From assembly GCA_043758775.1 (NCBI GenBank), contig JAYVMU010000084.1, positions 1 to 8,340 on the forward strand: a stretch of DNA of 8,340 bases. The letters are read 5' to 3'. The notes below the pieces were generated by a model. The model searched no databases. It was given only the letters and a program-made list of their open reading frames with translations, and was not told the DNA's origin. A program made the translations under genes and the position numbers. This stretch comes from JACMMS01 sp043758775. GTDB taxonomy: Bacteria; Pseudomonadota; Gammaproteobacteria; Burkholderiales; Methylophilaceae. Shown one piece after another: positions 6,196-8,340 of the stretch (the first letter of the stretch is position 1; each line of letters opens with the position of its first letter).

Positions 6196-6236
6196 AAATT
6201 GTAGCTAGGTCAATTAATCAAGCTGCCAATGAATAA
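6192..6236 (+). pseudogene. recJ: Probable 5' stub of the native recJ
   Basis: A TTG start at 6192 overlaps the RpfE-family stop codon and has GGAG (6181-6184) 7 nt upstream. It opens a 14-codon frame reading KIVARSINQAANE after the start residue, then stops at TAA. The K-I-x-x-R opening and the overlap with an rpfE-type gene fit the N-terminus of betaproteobacterial RecJ. No continuation of a canonical RecJ is seen after about 6230. I infer that the native recJ was cut here. A short chance frame is the alternative, because 14 codons carry little information. Confidence 0.5.
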
Positions 6237-6393
6237 ATCATAGCTAATTCTTAGCTTAATACTACAGTTACAAGAGCAAAGAATCCTGTTGTTCTAAATT
6301 AGGTGAGTTTTCTTTAAAATTTGAGCTAACCGTTACCCCAAATGCTTTTAATCGTATTGTAGAAATTAATTTAAAAAGAATTATTAACTAGTT

Positions 6394-8196
6394 ATGACTC
6401 CCCCAGTTAAACCAATCCCTTTAACCCGCTTGCGCGAAACAAATCAAATGGTCTTATCCCATTTTATTGACCAAGGGATTGCGCCTTGGTTAGCGAGCGT
6501 ACTTGCTAAGCGAGTGGGTGAGGTGGTAGACATTAACTCAATATTGCAGCCTTCAATTAGCAATATTGATGATCCAAAAAATATTCCAGATATGAAGGTT
6601 GCTGTAGAGCGGATCGTTGCTGCCATAGTGAATGGTGAAAAGATAATCTTTGCTGTTGATCACGATATGGATGGTACAGGTTCGGCAGCTGTGCTTTGGA
6701 CGGCCTTTGTAGACCACTTTGGCGTTGATCCTAACCTTCTTGAAGTGATTACAAGCCATCGGCTTACAGAAGGCTATGGCATTACAGAGCCGGTTGTAGA
6801 AAGAATATTAAAATCCAAAGCTACACTCATCATTTCTGCAGATAAAGGCAGTAGTGATGAACCCAGAATTAAGAAAATTGCTGCTGCAGGGAAAGATGTT
6901 ATCGTAACAGATCATCATGCTATTCCTATTGAAGGGCCACCAAAATCAGCTTATGCAGTCGTTAACCCGACCAGAGTTGAGTCCCAATATGATCCCTATA
7001 TATGTGGAGCTGCGGTTGCTTTCATGGTCATGGCTAAGGTCAGAAGTGCACTTTTAGCAATAGCTTATAAAACAAACATCCCTAGTTTATCTAACATTAT
7101 TGATTTCGTTACCGTCGCCACTATTGCCGATTGTGTAGCGCTTCGACCTGATAGAAGTTACATCAACAGGGCCTTTGTAAAACATGGACTAAATTTATTA
7201 AATCGTGAAAGTCGGCATTGCTGGAAAGTATTCAAGGAGCAATGCCATGGCAGAGTGACGGTAGAGGATATTGCTTTTCGTCTAGCGCCGCCTATTGCTG
7301 CAGCAGGTCGTTTAGATTGGGCAGAAGCAGGATTTCGCTTCCTAATTGCAGCTAATGAAACGGATGCAAAAGTTGAATGGGAAACTTTACAAAGAGAAAA
7401 CCTGGAAAGAAAAAGTATTGAAAGAACACTTACCAAAAAAGCCATTGATGCAGCAAGTAATCTAGACACGCAATCTATCGTTCTATACTTTGAAGATGGG
7501 CATAGTGGTGTGCATGGTATTGCAGCAAGTCGGATTGTAGAAGCGTTTGGTAAGCCATGTGCAATATTCTCTCCCAAAGGCGCTGGAGTAAGAAATAAAG
7601 ATTCTGAAACTCTGAATTTAACTGGAAAACGTCTAGGATCAGGATCGTTCAGGGGCATACCTGGATTTCATGTTCGTGATGCGTTGCAATACGTCTCTGA
7701 TCACCATGCGGGCCTCATGATCGGCTTTGGTGGCCATGAAGCCGCGGCCGGTGCGACTATTTTAATTGATGATTTTGAGAAGTTTTCTAGTGCTTTTGAA
7801 GAGGCGGTTAAAGTACAGCTAGGGGATGGTCAATTAAACCCTATCATTTGGATGGACGGAGATATTGACGGAAGTTATCTTTCTCTTGAAACACTTGATG
7901 CGCTGCTTGAACTGGAACCGTGGGGGAAAGATTTCCCACTTCCAATATTCTGTAGTGAGTTTGATGTTATATCTCAAACAGCCATAGGTGATGGCAGTCA
8001 TTTAAAGTTATCTTTGAGAAAAGATGACAGAATTTTTGCTGGAATATGGTTCAGCGCAAAGGATAAGAATGAAATAAATTTGCCACTGGAGGTAGGGGGC
8101 AAAGCGATGTTAACTTATAAGCTTCAAGAAAATTGGTATAGGGATAAGAGAAGTTTGCAATTGAATATTATTGCTAAGTCGTCAGAAGGTAATTAA
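6394..8196 (+). CDS. Divergent RecJ-like DHH single-strand exonuclease
   Basis: A 600-residue, apparently complete RecJ-family nuclease. RecJ degrades single-stranded DNA 5' to 3' with Mn2+ in recombination and repair. The DHH domain shows DHDMDG (89-94, for the usual D-x-D-x-DG), SHRLTEGYG (121-129), ADKGSSDE (149-156, where family members have D-N-G), DHH (173-175) and ADC with D246. RLAPPIAAAGRLD (296-308) follows. DHHA1 spans about 360-475: GHSGVHGIAASR, GSGSFRGIPGFHVRDAL and GGHEAAAG (446-453). An OB-fold tail has LEPWGKDFPLPIF and GDGSHLKLSLR. All expected metal ligands appear present. Oddities are changed residues around the motifs and foreign codon use: 16 of 30 Arg codons are AGA/AGG. 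No good Shine-Dalgarno precedes the ATG at 6394. It may stand in for the broken native recJ, or be a defence- or element-associated paralogue. Confidence 0.87.
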   Translation: MTPPVKPIPLTRLRETNQMVLSHFIDQGIAPWLASVLAKRVGEVVDINSILQPSISNIDDPKNIPDMKVAVERIVAAIVNGEKIIFAVDHDMDGTGSAAVLWTAFVDHFGVDPNLLEVITSHRLTEGYGITEPVVERILKSKATLIISADKGSSDEPRIKKIAAAGKDVIVTDHHAIPIEGPPKSAYAVVNPTRVESQYDPYICGAAVAFMVMAKVRSALLAIAYKTNIPSLSNIIDFVTVATIADCVALRPDRSYINRAFVKHGLNLLNRESRHCWKVFKEQCHGRVTVEDIAFRLAPPIAAAGRLDWAEAGFRFLIAANETDAKVEWETLQRENLERKSIERTLTKKAIDAASNLDTQSIVLYFEDGHSGVHGIAASRIVEAFGKPCAIFSPKGAGVRNKDSETLNLTGKRLGSGSFRGIPGFHVRDALQYVSDHHAGLMIGFGGHEAAAGATILIDDFEKFSSAFEEAVKVQLGDGQLNPIIWMDGDIDGSYLSLETLDALLELEPWGKDFPLPIFCSEFDVISQTAIGDGSHLKLSLRKDDRIFAGIWFSAKDKNEINLPLEVGGKAMLTYKLQENWYRDKRSLQLNIIAKSSEGN

Positions 8197-8242
8197 CACC
8201 GAGTAAGAAATATCTTGTTGCTTTAATTTTGGCACCACTTCA

Positions 8243-8340
8243 AGTTTGATTGGCTCTGCTAAACTCAATGACATTAACCCTGAGGCGTATTTGCGCCATG
8301 TCTTGTCGAAGATTGCAGATTACCCGGTGAATCGGGTGGC
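8243..8340 (+). pseudogene. Truncated IS66-family transposase, C-terminal part
   Basis: The frame starting at 8243 reads SSLIGSAKLNDINPEAYL and continues LRHVLSKIADYPVNRV to the window edge. This is the conserved C-terminal end of IS66 TnpC transposases (usual form LIxTAKLNGxxPEAYL...IADHPxNR). Homology starts abruptly near 8243; an in-frame TAA lies at 8204-8206, and none of the large N-terminal transposase part is upstream, where the RecJ-like gene ends at 8196. It is therefore a 5'-truncated remnant whose end lies beyond the window. No IS66 terminal repeat was identified. Confidence 0.75.

Noticed and set aside
7158..7658. 166-codon open frame on the minus strand inside the RecJ-like gene
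   Set aside because: It is antisense to a gene with clear RecJ motifs; its composition is that of a shadow frame and no family is recognisable.

Overview
The window looks like a chromosomal segment of a moderately AT-rich betaproteobacterium. The best clue is a COG4255/RpfE-type gene at 5236-6195 that ends on what appears to be the start of recJ, an order I recall from Betaproteobacteria and Xanthomonas. A Methylophilaceae-like host is my guess from overall style, not something the sequence proves. I see no tRNA, rRNA or CRISPR array.

Left part (1-3096): sulfur, redox and oxygen genes with their regulators. An ETHE1-type metallo-beta-lactamase-fold persulfide dioxygenase (133-849) has a clear -10 box and a palindrome over its presumed transcription start. 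A perfect 42-bp palindrome (898-939) follows. Next is an exported group 1 truncated haemoglobin (1035-1613), whose promoter carries two operator-like dyads exactly 30 bp apart. A strong bidirectional terminator (1625-1659) separates it from a convergent two-cysteine OhrR-type MarR repressor (minus strand, 1704-2147), which has a 14-bp palindrome inside its own promoter spacer. A divergent Crp/Fnr-family regulator (2329-3012) lacks the Fe-S cysteines of FNR but has three other cysteines. A thiol, persulfide or peroxide stress theme is plausible, but it is inferred from neighbourhood.

Middle (3097-5145): two divergently transcribed envelope genes share a dyad-rich control region. One is an exported protein joining a YHS-like cysteine domain to pentapeptide repeats (minus strand). 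The other is an exported glycine-zipper (2TM) protein, closed by a good terminator.

Right part (5146-8340): the most unusual region. The RpfE-family gene overlaps a well-placed TTG start that opens a 14-codon frame resembling the N-terminus of housekeeping recJ, then stops. After about 160 bp comes a complete but divergent RecJ-like DHH exonuclease (6394-8196). Its arginine codons (16 of 30 AGA/AGG) contrast with 0 in the adjacent RpfE gene and 0 in the Crp/Fnr gene. About 45 bp later the window runs into the C-terminal part of an IS66-family transposase with no N-terminal part. The simplest reading is that a mobile or recombination event broke the native recJ and placed a foreign recJ-like gene there, possibly as a functional replacement.
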